64,000 bases of DNA from Deltaproteobacteria bacterium. GTDB taxonomy: Bacteria; Desulfobacterota; Desulfarculia; Adiutricales; Adiutricaceae. Within the stretch, counting starts at the first letter, position 1. Each line of letters begins with the position of its first letter. The stretch covers positions 22,662 to 86,661 of the forward strand of contig JAISFS010000046.1 of assembly GCA_031263485.1 (NCBI GenBank), written 5' to 3'. Below the pieces are notes generated by a model. It was not told where the DNA came from. It worked only from the letters and a program-made list of their open reading frames with translations, and ran no database searches. This document shows positions 1-9,164 of the stretch, piece by piece. The position numbers and the translations under genes are program-made.

Positions 1-214
1 CAGGGTCGGACCACTCCGCGTTCAGCTCCGCCATGGTCTCCACCGGGTAGAGGTTGATGCACGACTCGCCAGGCATCCAGCCGAGCCACAGGTAATCGGG
101 CCGGGAGGACCTGTCCAGGATCGTCCGGACGGATCCGGGCAGGGTGAGCCTGCCCTTGTCATCCAGCGAGTGGTGGAAGGTGTTGGTGAAGTCTATGGCG
201 GCGCACTCGGCCAT
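1..214 (-). CDS. mraZ: MraZ transcriptional regulator, 5' part
   Basis: The minus strand from ATG at 214 runs open to the window edge and gives 71 residues beginning MAECAAIDFTNTFHHSLDDK. The segment HSLDDKGRLTLP followed later by CINLYP is the SpoVT/AbrB-like half repeat of MraZ. MraZ is a ring-forming DNA-binding protein that represses its own operon, the division and cell-wall (dcw) cluster, so rsmH and fts/mur genes are expected beyond the edge. A purine-rich GGGGGGAAAGG lies just upstream of the ATG. The gene is missing from the ORF track because it is truncated by the window edge. The operator-promoter described next supports the call. Confidence 0.9.
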   Translation of the reverse strand, partial: MAECAAIDFTNTFHHSLDDKGRLTLPGSVRTILDRSSRPDYLWLGWMPGESCINLYPVETMAELNAEWSDP

Positions 215-293
215 CGCGGCCTTTCCCCCCGGATGGGCCGGGGGCGGATCCCCCGCTCCGGGCTCAAGGCGCCCTGTTTGGGGTTTGATTGGA

Positions 294-323
294 AGAATAT
301 CCCACTCTGCCCCACCCTGTCAA
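294..323 (-). promoter_or_regulatory. Sigma-70 promoter with two MraZ boxes
   Basis: On the minus strand TTGACA (323-318) is followed by an 18-bp spacer and TATTCT (299-294), about 80 nt before the mraZ start. The spacer holds TGGGG (314-310) and TGGGA (304-300), exactly 10 bp apart. That matches the TGGGN-N5-TGGGN arrangement known for MraZ binding, so MraZ bound here would cover the promoter. The hexamers and boxes are seen directly; autorepression is inferred from the family. Confidence 0.75.
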
Positions 324-1527
324 CTATTTTATGAGAGGCAACCCAAAAATTTGGTCGAGTTCACCACATAGAACCACGCGTTATATATTATCTATCATAT
401 GTGCCTAACGAAAAAATTCAATCCACCAGATGTTGACAGCGAAATTCCCGGGCATATTCCTGCCCTTGACCGCAGTCGCAAGAGTCAGCGGACGTGACAA
501 TAGCTTTCGTCCTTATGCTGAACGTCCGCCTATCGGCAGGCAGCGGCAGCGAAGTCGCGCGCCACGACGGGCAATGGCTCGCATGAAATTCCGCGCGGAA
601 TCGGCACGTCCGGCCGCGTCAGTGCGTCAGCGCATGCGCTATACGGCGCCACGCCAGCACGGCAACGAGCGAGGCGCCCGAGGCGGCAGGCATTGCCTTT
701 GAAGCGTCAACCGCGGCTCCCCGCCCGCCTCGTTTCGGAAACGGGCGGCAAGCGGATTGTTTCGCCGAAGGGATATGCTGTCTGACAACATCCCGTCAAG
801 TTGTGCGATGCGATTCGCGTGCCGCGACGTTTGCCGCAACGTCGCGTAAAGCGGGCCCGTGATACTTCCGCCCGCGAAAACCCTTTAGCCGCTTGCGAGG
901 CAAAGGTAAGGCGCCGCGACGGCTGAAACCGGCTCTTAGGACGGGCCTCGGCGAACGGACACCGAGACCGCGCCCCTGACCCGGACTCTCGCGGGTGACG
1001 GGCTCCGGTGGGGGCAGACGGGACGGCATGGCTTCCGAAGGTTCCGGCCGCGCTGCAGGTCGCACGAAATCCCGCCAAGCCGACTGGCGGCGACCGGCCG
1101 GACGAAATGGCCCCCGGGTGGGTCCAGGTGGGAGGCGCCCGTGCGGGGAGGGATGTCGGCCCTCAAAAGGATCCAGTCGGTCTCGGCGGGGTCCCCCGGC
1201 AGATACCGGGGCCTGAGCGGCGCCGCGCCCTGAGGGGCTCGGACCATAAGGATGCGCAGTCTGGTACGCCCCGAAGCGCTTCGGAGCGGCGGGACGGGCC
1301 TTGACGCGAGGCGGCTTATGAGCCGAAGTCCTAATCCTTTTAGGAGGTAGCCGTTAAGGAACGGCGCCTTAAGGAAGAATGGGGAAAGGAGGATTTCGAC
1401 GACGAGTGGTACCGTAAGGTTCGGTGCCATACGGAAGATGCCGTAAGGACGGTTGCCGAAAGGAGGATTTCAGCGGTGGTAAGGCGCCGTAAGGGAGGAG
1501 GGTTTCGGAAAGGAGGGTTTCGGCGGG
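324..1527. other. Gene-poor spacer
   Basis: No convincing gene is seen. The open frames here are GC-driven, arginine- and proline-rich and match no family I recognise. The right end, from about 1370, contains degenerate G/A-rich copies related to the 57-bp array that follows. Confidence 0.5.
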
Positions 1528-1797
1528 AGGTGCCGTAAAGGAAGGTACTATAAGGAGGGATGCGGAAAGGAGGGTTTCGGCGGGAGGTGCCGTAAAGGAA
1601 GGTACTATAAGGAAGGTTGCGGAAAGGAGGGGGTCGGCGGGAGGTGCCGTAAAGGAAGGTACTATAAGGAAGGTTGCGGAAAGGAGGTTTTCGGCGGGAG
1701 GTGCCGTAAAGGAAGGTACTATAAGGAAGGATGCGGAAAGGAGGTTTTCGGCGGGAGGTGCCGTAAAGGAAGGTACTATAAGGAAGGTTGCGGAAAG
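1528..1797. repeat. 57-bp tandem repeat, about five units
   Basis: Units begin with AGGTGCCGTAAAGGAAGGTA at 1528, 1585, 1642, 1699 and 1756, exactly 57 bp apart, and differ at only a few bases. The last unit breaks off near 1797, and shorter decayed copies lie to the left from about 1370. Because 57 is divisible by three, one minus-strand frame (1369-1836) stays open and reads as a 19-residue repeat containing FLIVPSFTAPPA. I see no start signal or family for it, so I treat the array as a minisatellite. Confidence 0.9.
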
Positions 1798-2714
1798 CCG
1801 GGTTTCGGTGGCGGAGGATGCCGCAGGAGACGTCACCGCAGGGCCGGCGGAAATCTAACGAATTATGGCCAGGACTATGGCCTGAGACGAAAGGAGCCCC
1901 GACCGTCTATGGCTCCGGCCGCATGTGGGGGATCGGAAAATGTACCAGGCAACTTAAGCTATGCGTGAACGGTTTTTGTGGGATTTCGGCGGGAAAGCGC
2001 AAGATTTGCCGTTCCTGGTCCTGATGGCCGGCCAACCCGCCATGCGGAAACGTCAGTCAGCCGGACGCAGATTCCGGGACTCCGCAACCTTTCGGACTGC
2101 GAGCCGGACCGAAACCCGTCCGCTATCCGCGGCAGTGATGCCTGTGACAGATGGTGACGGCAGGCGGCGCAACGGAAGCGAACCGAGACCGTGACCGAAA
2201 AGGACGCGAGGAGGATGTCTGGAGGACGCGCGGGGGAAAGATTTCCGGAGCACGGACAGGGCCGCGCGTACCGTCAGGCCGGAAATGGACGGCCATAAGC
2301 CCTTCCGCCGGATCCCGCCAATCCCCCGCTAGGCGATCATCCGCAATCGTCGGTCAGACAAGCGCCGCCGTCCTCGGATCAACGGATTTCCATTCGCATT
2401 GAATCCCCCGCCGGCGGAATCGGGATACGGATGTCGGGGCCCTGATCGTGATATCTTTCCGGGAATCCGGCTGTTACGGCAGAACTGGTGAAATTTCCGG
2501 CATGAAAATTTCGGTGGGGCATGCGGCATGCGGCACGCCGCGATCCTGACGCGCCCTGAAAATTCCCGTGAAACCGTCACGCGCCGCGCGCTTCGAATCC
2601 GTCCATCGTACGGTTCATGGCACCGGTGCTCCATGAGGCCGGTTCTAGCGTGGCGTTACCATGGACCTTGCAGTTCATCGGACAGGCCGACTAATTCCGG
2701 CAACCCTAGCCTTT
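1798..2714. other. Gene-poor spacer between two arrays
   Basis: I see no gene, RNA or clear regulatory site here. The short open frames on both strands are low-complexity and overlap one another. Confidence 0.45.
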
Positions 2715-3110
2715 CCGCATCGGCGTGCCATGTCTTCGGCATCGGCGCGCCTTGCCTTGCGGCATCGTCCCGCCTGGCCGTATCGGCGTCGGCGCACCTT
2801 GCCTTGCGGCATCGTCCCGCCTGGCCGTATCAGCGTCGGCGCGCCTTGTCTTGCGGCATCGTCCCGCCTGGCCGTATCGGCATCGGCGCGCCTTGCCTTG
2901 CGGCATCGTCCTGCCTGGCCGTATCGGCGTCGGCGCACCTTGCCTTGCGGCATCGTCCCGCCTGGCCTTATCAACGTCGGCGCGCTTTGCCTTGCGGCAT
3001 CGTCCCGCCTGGCCTTATCAACGTCGGCGGGCCTTGTCTTGCGGCATCGTCCCGCCTGGCCGTATCGGCGTCGGCGGGCCTTGTCTTGCGGCATCGGCGA
3101 GCCTGCACGT
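2715..3110. repeat. 47-bp tandem repeat, about eight units
   Basis: The segment GCATCGTCCCGCCTGGCC recurs at 2762, 2809, 2856, 2903, 2950, 2997 and 3044, with a diverged copy at 3091 and another at the left edge. The period is exactly 47 bp. Since 47 is not divisible by three, the same peptide motifs cycle through all three frames, which explains the several long overlapping ORFs in the track. The right end stops about 45 bp from the stop codon of the next gene. Confidence 0.92.
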
Positions 3111-3156
3111 TGGCGCCGCCCGGGCCGGGGCTTACCGACTGAGCGGCGCCTTGCCG

Positions 3157-3918
3157 TCAAGACAAAGGCGGACGCGGCGACCCGGAGACCCTGCCGCCGA
3201 CTAACTCTGCCGCCAGGCTCAGTGCCTCGTCCTCCATCCTGGCCACGTCCTCCATCCTCTCCAGGAGACCGGGCTCGGCGTCCAAGAGCGCCGCCAGCTC
3301 GCCGAGGACCCGCCGCTCGAAGCGCCCTAAGGCCCCTTCACGGCGCGCTAGCCGCACGAGCTCGAGGAGCACGGCCCTGCCGGACTCGCGGGAGAACTTC
3401 CAGTGCCCGGCATCCGCGGCCGGGGAGAAGCTGCCCCTGCGGTACTTCCGGCACTCGAGCCCTTCCCCGCCGGAGACCACGAGGCCAACCGCGTTCCCGA
3501 GAATTTCCTCCCTGGCCGAGACGGATTTCGCTTCCTTCGAAGGATCGCGGTCCGGTTCCCCCCAGGCGGAGGACGCGCCGCTCGAGGAACTCAGGTACCT
3601 CAACACCGACACGCAGATGCTGTCCGCCTCCAGGAGCTTCAAGCCGGGATCTCCCCCGCGCCGCGCGAGGTTTTCGAGGACACGCGGGTCCTCGATGAAC
3701 GGCGAGGCGCCTTCAGGGACACCCTCGGAAAGGTCGCAGGTGATTTTCACGTAGAGGAAAAGCCTGTCCAGCTCCCACTTGCTCACTCGCCACTGGGCGC
3801 CGTCAGGGCAGGTGTAGACGGGGATCTCCCCTTTCCTGCTCTCGGAGACGGCCAGCGTGAAAGCAAGGGCGAAAAAGGCGAGGCGGTCATCCTTGCCCGT
3901 AAGGTACTCCAAAAGCAT
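3157..3918 (-). CDS. Protein of unknown function, 253 aa
   Basis: The track gives a longer frame, but the first 45 residues are arginine- and alanine-rich and unlike a protein start. I choose the ATG at 3918, which begins MLLEYLTGKDDRLAFFALAF. The N-terminal third has hydrophobic and aromatic segments (LFLYVKITCDLSEG). The last 80 residues are charged and leucine-rich, probably helical. I see no signal peptide or catalytic motif and recognise no family. The gene follows the large activase by 167 bp in the same direction and may be read with it. Its 3' end abuts the 47-bp array. The ribosome site is weak, so the start is uncertain. Confidence 0.5.
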   Translation of the reverse strand: MLLEYLTGKDDRLAFFALAFTLAVSESRKGEIPVYTCPDGAQWRVSKWELDRLFLYVKITCDLSEGVPEGASPFIEDPRVLENLARRGGDPGLKLLEADSICVSVLRYLSSSSGASSAWGEPDRDPSKEAKSVSAREEILGNAVGLVVSGGEGLECRKYRRGSFSPAADAGHWKFSRESGRAVLLELVRLARREGALGRFERRVLGELAALLDAEPGLLERMEDVARMEDEALSLAAELVGGRVSGSPRPPLS

Positions 3919-4085
3919 GATTGTTCCCAGCGCGGACAGACGCCGCAGGTCAGCCGTTGCCCGGCAACGGGGCGCGGCCGAAGGGGCCGAGCCGGTTCGC
4001 CGCGGCGGCAGGGTACCGAGGCCCGAATCCGGCGTATGCCGGCCGCGCCTCATGCCGCGACGCGGTCCTTTGCCGCGCCGGCGGC

Positions 4086-7000
4086 CTAAAACTCCCGCGT
4101 CGCGCCGTTCCCGGGGCCGTCGGCGCCTCCCCGGACGCGCGGAGCGGCAATGACGGCGTGAAGGCCGCCGGACTCGGTTCCCGGCGCCTCCGCCCCGACC
4201 GAGGCGGCGTCCTTTCCCGCGTCAGGCATCCGGACGGGGCACTCCCGCGCCGACTCGGCGTTCGAGCGGGCGACGCTCATGAGTAGCTTGATGCGGTTCA
4301 GCTGGTTCACCTCGCTCGCGCCGGGGTCGTAGTCCACCGCGGCGATGTTGGCGCCTCGGTAGCGGCGCTTGAGTTCCTTGACCACCCCCTTGCCCGTCAC
4401 GTGGTTGGGGAGACAGCCGAAGGGCTGGAGGCAGAGGATGTTCCCGATGCCCTTCTCGAGCATGAGCGCCATGTCGGCCGCGAGGTACCAGCCTTCCCCC
4501 GACTGGTTGCCCAGGCTCACCAGCCGCTCGCCGGCCTCTTTCAGCTCCGAGAAACGGTTCAGGTGCCCGAAGCGCGGATGCCTGACGAGCGCATCCCGCA
4601 TGGGGGCACGGTACCTCTCCATGACGCGGATGAACCAGAGCCCCAGCCATTTGCGGATGCGCCCACCTCCCATGGCATCCGCGCGGAAGACGTCGTCGTG
4701 AAAGCAGTAAAGGAAGAAGTCCGCCAGTTCCGGAAGCACCGCCTGCCCCCCCTCGGACTCCAGGATCGCCACTGCCTGGTTGTTGGCCTCTGGATGGAAG
4801 TTTATGAGGATCTCGCCCACGACCCCCACCCGGGGCCTGTCCGGCGGCAAGAGGTTCAGCGACGCGAACGCGTCCGCCATCGAGGCAATCATGCCCGGGA
4901 AGGCCGCCTTGTCGCCCGCGCGCACCGCGCCGGCGCAGCGCCCGACCCAGCTCTCGCAGAGGCCCTCGGCATCGCCCGCCGTCCTCTCGTAAGGCCTGCT
5001 GGCCAGGACCAGCCGCTGGAGCATGTCCCCGAACAGCAACCCGAGCACCGCGCGCCCGTAAGCGGCGCGATCCAGCTTGAGGCCCTTCTCCGTGGCCGCC
5101 CCGGACAGTCCGAGGGGCCAGACCGGCACCTGGGGCATGCCGGACTCGTTCAGGGCCCTTCGCAAGAGCGCCACGTAGTTGGAGGCGCGACAGCCTCCCC
5201 CCGTCTGGCTCATGAGCACGGCGGTGCTCGCCAGATCGTGCCGGCCGCTCTTGAGCTCGTTCAGGATCTGCCCGATCGATACCAGCGCCGGGTAGCAGGC
5301 GTCGTTGTTCACGAACTTCAGCCCCTCCTCCACCGCCCCGCGGCCAAGGTGGGGCAGGATCTCGAGCCTTAACCCCATGGGCTCCAGGGCGGGCCCGACG
5401 AAGCGCCAGTGCATGGGTGACATCTGCGGGCACAGGAGCGTGTACTCGGGGGCCTTCTTGGCGAGGAGCCTCGGAGGGCTGAAGACGTATGGCGCGGCCG
5501 CGGCGTTGCGGGCGCTCCTGCGGCCGCGGTCACGCATGGCGGCAAGGAGCGATCTCACCCTGATCCGCGCGGCGCCGAGGTTCGCGCCCTCGTCGATCTT
5601 GAGGAGCGTGTAAACCTTGCCGGCGCCCTTGATGATCTCGGAGACCTGGTCGGTCGTCACGGCGTCCAGCCCGCAGCCGAAGGAGTTGAGCTGCACCAGC
5701 TCGAGCTCCTCGTGCGCGGCGGCGACCGCGGCCGCGCGGTAGAGCCGGGAGTGCGGAATCCACTGGTCGCGCACCCTCAGTGCCAAGGACGGCGGGGCAA
5801 GGTGATCGACCGAGTCGGCGGGGAGCACGCCCAGGCCGTTGGCCGTGATCAGATCGGGGATGCCGTGGTGGATGCCCGGATCCAGGTGGTAGGGGTGCCC
5901 GGCCAGCACTATCGCCCGCCGCCCGGTACCCTTGAGGCGCGCGAGCGCCCTTTCGCCGGCCTTGCGCACGTCGGCGCGGTACAGCCGCTGCGCCTCGTAG
6001 CCGGCCTTGAGGGCCTGGCGGATCTCGGAAGTCCCGAGGCGCAGGAACCCGAGCTCGTGCTTGAGCCTGGCCGCAAGCCTCCGCGGCGACGAGCCGAGAT
6101 CGAGGAATGGCGACACGAGCCTCACCCCCGAGTCGCCGATGGCGTCCATGTTGAGCCGCACGAGCTCCGGATAGGTGCCCACCAGCGGGCAGTTGTAGCG
6201 GTCCTCAGTGCGGTAGGGCGCGGGGAGCTCCAGCGGGGTGCAGGGGAAGAACACGAAATCCGGCCGTTCGGCCAGAAGCGCCATGACGTGCCCGTGGACC
6301 ATCTTGGCGGGGTAGCACACGGTCTGGCTGGGGATGGTCTCCAGCGCCGAGTTGAAGAGCTCCTTGGAGCTGGGCGGCGAGAGTTCCACCCGGATTCCCA
6401 GGGACCTGAAGAAGGCGTGCCAGAACGGATAAGTCTCGTACATGCCCAGCGCCCGAGGGATGCCCACCCTCGCCCGGCTGTCGGAAAGGGGTCCGGGCTG
6501 ACGGACGCCCATGAGGCAGTTGAGGTTCCAGCTGAAGAGGTTGGGCGGGGCCTCGGAGCCGTCCGCTCGCTCCTCCAGCGATCCCAGCGCGGGGAGCCTG
6601 GCTAGCGTTTCCGAGATGCTCCCCAGCCCGGCCCTGCTTGCCAGGGCGTCTATCCTGTCCGCGGCGTGGCTTTTGGAGGCGGCGCCCCGCTCGCAGCGGT
6701 TCCCGGAGACGAAGAGCCGCCCGTCCGAGAAGCGGTTCACGGTCAGGAGGCACCTGTTCTCGCACTTGCGGCAACGGGTGTTGGAGCTCTTCACCGAAAA
6801 GCCCGCGAGCTCCTCCCGCCCGATTATCCCGGAAAGCCCCGCCATGCGGGGGTCGGCGCCCGGAGGTCCGCCGCCGGTCCTGCCCGCCGCGCCCCGTGCC
6901 GCGTCCCGGCCCGCGTCACCGTCCGCCAGGCGGTCCCGCCACTCCTCGGCGGCAAGGAGCGCGGCGCCGAAGGCTCCCATGAGCCCGGCTATGTCCGGCC

Positions 7001-8687
7001 GGACGACGTCCCGGCCTATCGAGAGCTCGAAGGAACGGAGCACCGCGTCGTTGAAGAAGGTGCCGCCCTGGACCACAATCCTCTCGCCCAGCTCCTCGGC
7101 CCTCGCGATGCGGATGACCTTGTAGAGCGCGTTGCGGACGACCGAATAGGAGAGGCCCGCGGAGATGTCGCCCACGGGCGCGCCTTCCTTCTGCGCCTGC
7201 TTCACCTTGGAGTTCATGAAGACGGTGCAGCGGCTCCCCAGATCCGCCGGTTTGGAAGCCAGGAGCGCCGCCTGGGCGAACCCCGCCGCGTCCAGGCTCA
7301 GGGTCGAGGCGAAGGTTTCCAGGAACGACCCGCAGCCCGACGAGCAGGCCTCGTTCAGCATGAGCCGCTCGATGATGCCGTTGCGGACGGAGAGGCACTT
7401 GATGTCCTGTCCGCCGATGTCGACGATGAACGAGACGTCCGGCACGAAGCGGGCCGCGGCCTTGTAATGGGCTACCGTCTCCACCTCGCCCAGATCGAAT
7501 CCCAGCGCTGCCTGGATCAGCGCTTCCCCGTAGCCGGTCACCCCCGAGCGGGCAACCCTGACGTCCGCCGGCGCGGCCGCGTAGAAGCCGGAGAGCGCCC
7601 CCATTGCGGATTTCAGCGGGTTCCCGTGGTTATGGCCGTAAAACGAGTGAAGGAGCCTCGCCTCGGAGTCCAGGGCCACCAGCTTGGTGGTGGTGCTCCC
7701 GGCGTCCAGGCCCAGGAACACCAGCCCGTCCTCGGGCCAGCCGGCGCGCGGGAGCCTGGCCCGTGAGTGGCGTTCCTGAAAGTCCTTGAGATCGTCCAGG
7801 CTGGTGAAGAGCGGCGGGAGCGGGCTTATCTCGGGGGGGAGGGACCGGGATTTCAGGTCCCGCGCCCGGCAGGCCAGATCGCTCAGCCTGTATGTCTCGC
7901 CGCCTGCGGAGACCAGCGCCGCGCCCATGGCCACGAAGAGCTGGGCGCAGGGGGGGCAGACGGCCTCCCCGGGCAACAGCTTCAAGGTCTCCACGAACCT
8001 CCGGCGGAGCTCGCTCAGGAAGAACAGCGGCCCCCCCAGGAAGGCCACCCGCCCGGAGATGCGCCGGCCGCAGGCCAGGCCCCCTACGGTCTGGTCAACC
8101 ACCGACTGGAAGATGGACGCCGCTATGTCTTCCCTGGCCGCCCCCTCGTTCAGAAGCGGAAGGATGTCGGCCTTTGCGAAGACCCCGCAACGCGCGGCGA
8201 TGGGGTGGATTGTCCTGTGGGACTTCGCGAGCTCGTTCAGGCCGGCAGGGTCCGTGGACAGGAAAGTGGCCATCTGGTCGATGAAGGCCCCGGTGCCGCC
8301 TGCGCAGGTCTCGTTCATCCGCTGGTCGATACCCGCGTCGAAGAAGGTGAGCTTCGCGTCCTCGCCGCCCAGCTCGACCGCCACGTTGGTGCGCGGCAGA
8401 AAACGTCTGATGGCCTCGGCCCCCGCGACCACCTCCTGCACGAAGCCAAGGCCCAGCAGCTCAGCGGTGCGGATGCCTCCCGAGCCCGCCACCGCCAGCG
8501 TGGCCTCGCGCTCCGGGAAACGTTCCGCCGCGCTGATGACCGCGTCCGCTACCGTCTTCCGCACGTCGGAGAAATGCCGCTCGTAGCTCTGGAAAAGAAG
8601 CCCGTCGGCGCCGTCCAGGACGGCTATCTTGACGGTGGTGGAGCCGATGTCCAGCCCCACCCTCAATATGTCAGCAGTCTGGGTCAT
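4086..8687 (-). CDS. Large BadF/BcrA-type ATP-dependent activase
   Basis: This 1533-residue protein belongs to the CoA-enzyme activase group. Two ASKHA ATPase modules come first: VGLDIGSTTVKIAVLDG near residue 10 and FLGLDAGSTTTKLVALDSEA near 325. Each carries the cysteines that hold a shared [4Fe-4S] cluster in 2-hydroxyacyl-CoA dehydratase activators (NETCAGGTG with ARCGVFAK, and NEACSSGCG with SRCTVFMN). A CRKCENRC cluster follows in the linker. Next come a DUF2229-like region (VGIPRALGMYETYPFWHAFF) and a C-terminal dehydratase-like region ending near FGCLPNHVTGKGVVKELK. The family couples ATP hydrolysis to low-potential electron transfer. The substrate of these giant fusions is not established, so I assign none. 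The protein is probably cytosolic. The C-terminal 60 residues are low-complexity. Confidence 0.9.
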   Translation of the reverse strand: MTQTADILRVGLDIGSTTVKIAVLDGADGLLFQSYERHFSDVRKTVADAVISAAERFPEREATLAVAGSGGIRTAELLGLGFVQEVVAGAEAIRRFLPRTNVAVELGGEDAKLTFFDAGIDQRMNETCAGGTGAFIDQMATFLSTDPAGLNELAKSHRTIHPIAARCGVFAKADILPLLNEGAAREDIAASIFQSVVDQTVGGLACGRRISGRVAFLGGPLFFLSELRRRFVETLKLLPGEAVCPPCAQLFVAMGAALVSAGGETYRLSDLACRARDLKSRSLPPEISPLPPLFTSLDDLKDFQERHSRARLPRAGWPEDGLVFLGLDAGSTTTKLVALDSEARLLHSFYGHNHGNPLKSAMGALSGFYAAAPADVRVARSGVTGYGEALIQAALGFDLGEVETVAHYKAAARFVPDVSFIVDIGGQDIKCLSVRNGIIERLMLNEACSSGCGSFLETFASTLSLDAAGFAQAALLASKPADLGSRCTVFMNSKVKQAQKEGAPVGDISAGLSYSVVRNALYKVIRIARAEELGERIVVQGGTFFNDAVLRSFELSIGRDVVRPDIAGLMGAFGAALLAAEEWRDRLADGDAGRDAARGAAGRTGGGPPGADPRMAGLSGIIGREELAGFSVKSSNTRCRKCENRCLLTVNRFSDGRLFVSGNRCERGAASKSHAADRIDALASRAGLGSISETLARLPALGSLEERADGSEAPPNLFSWNLNCLMGVRQPGPLSDSRARVGIPRALGMYETYPFWHAFFRSLGIRVELSPPSSKELFNSALETIPSQTVCYPAKMVHGHVMALLAERPDFVFFPCTPLELPAPYRTEDRYNCPLVGTYPELVRLNMDAIGDSGVRLVSPFLDLGSSPRRLAARLKHELGFLRLGTSEIRQALKAGYEAQRLYRADVRKAGERALARLKGTGRRAIVLAGHPYHLDPGIHHGIPDLITANGLGVLPADSVDHLAPPSLALRVRDQWIPHSRLYRAAAVAAAHEELELVQLNSFGCGLDAVTTDQVSEIIKGAGKVYTLLKIDEGANLGAARIRVRSLLAAMRDRGRRSARNAAAAPYVFSPPRLLAKKAPEYTLLCPQMSPMHWRFVGPALEPMGLRLEILPHLGRGAVEEGLKFVNNDACYPALVSIGQILNELKSGRHDLASTAVLMSQTGGGCRASNYVALLRRALNESGMPQVPVWPLGLSGAATEKGLKLDRAAYGRAVLGLLFGDMLQRLVLASRPYERTAGDAEGLCESWVGRCAGAVRAGDKAAFPGMIASMADAFASLNLLPPDRPRVGVVGEILINFHPEANNQAVAILESEGGQAVLPELADFFLYCFHDDVFRADAMGGGRIRKWLGLWFIRVMERYRAPMRDALVRHPRFGHLNRFSELKEAGERLVSLGNQSGEGWYLAADMALMLEKGIGNILCLQPFGCLPNHVTGKGVVKELKRRYRGANIAAVDYDPGASEVNQLNRIKLLMSVARSNAESARECPVRMPDAGKDAASVGAEAPGTESGGLHAVIAAPRVRGGADGPGNGATREF

Positions 8688-9155
8688 GATCGGCAGAAAA
8701 GCTCCTGAGGGCGCCGTACAGGGCGCGGGGGACCGGCCGACGGCAGGGTCCCCCTCCCGGCAACGGGGCGACCGCCGTCAAGCCCATGCCGACGCCGGCC
8801 CCGGGCACTCACGGTCGTCGAGCCGGAAGCGCCGGCAAAAAGCGCCGGACCGGCCAGGACCAGCCTTAAGGGGCGGGCCGACGCCGCCAAAGACGGCGCC
8901 CGAAGGGAAGGCGAAGCCCCGCCTGGAAGCCCCGCAGGCCGTGATCCCTGCCCCGAAGGACATAATGGGGCCGATTCGGAACACTGCGGCCCGGAGGCCG
9001 CGTCCGGAACGGCGACGGCTGCCGCGGCGGTTCCCGCCGAGGCCGGCGGCACCCGCCGGGACCGGGCGGGCGAGCGGGCATGGCCCGCCGCAAGCCTCAC
9101 GCATAGCCTTAAGGCAAGGCGGCGGTATCGTGGAGCCGCTACGCGTGAAGTTTCG

Positions 9156-9164
9156 ATTATACCA
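9156..9164 (-). promoter_or_regulatory. Extended -10 promoter candidate
   Basis: Reading the minus strand, TGGTATAAT is a perfect extended -10 element (TGn-TATAAT). No good -35 lies 16-18 bp upstream. It sits about 470 nt before the activase ATG, with no gene between, so it could drive that gene with a long leader. Confidence 0.4.

Noticed and set aside
2661-3698. 345-residue plus-strand frame
   Set aside because: It is produced by the 47-bp array, which cycles through all frames, and its right part is antisense to the 3157-3918 gene.
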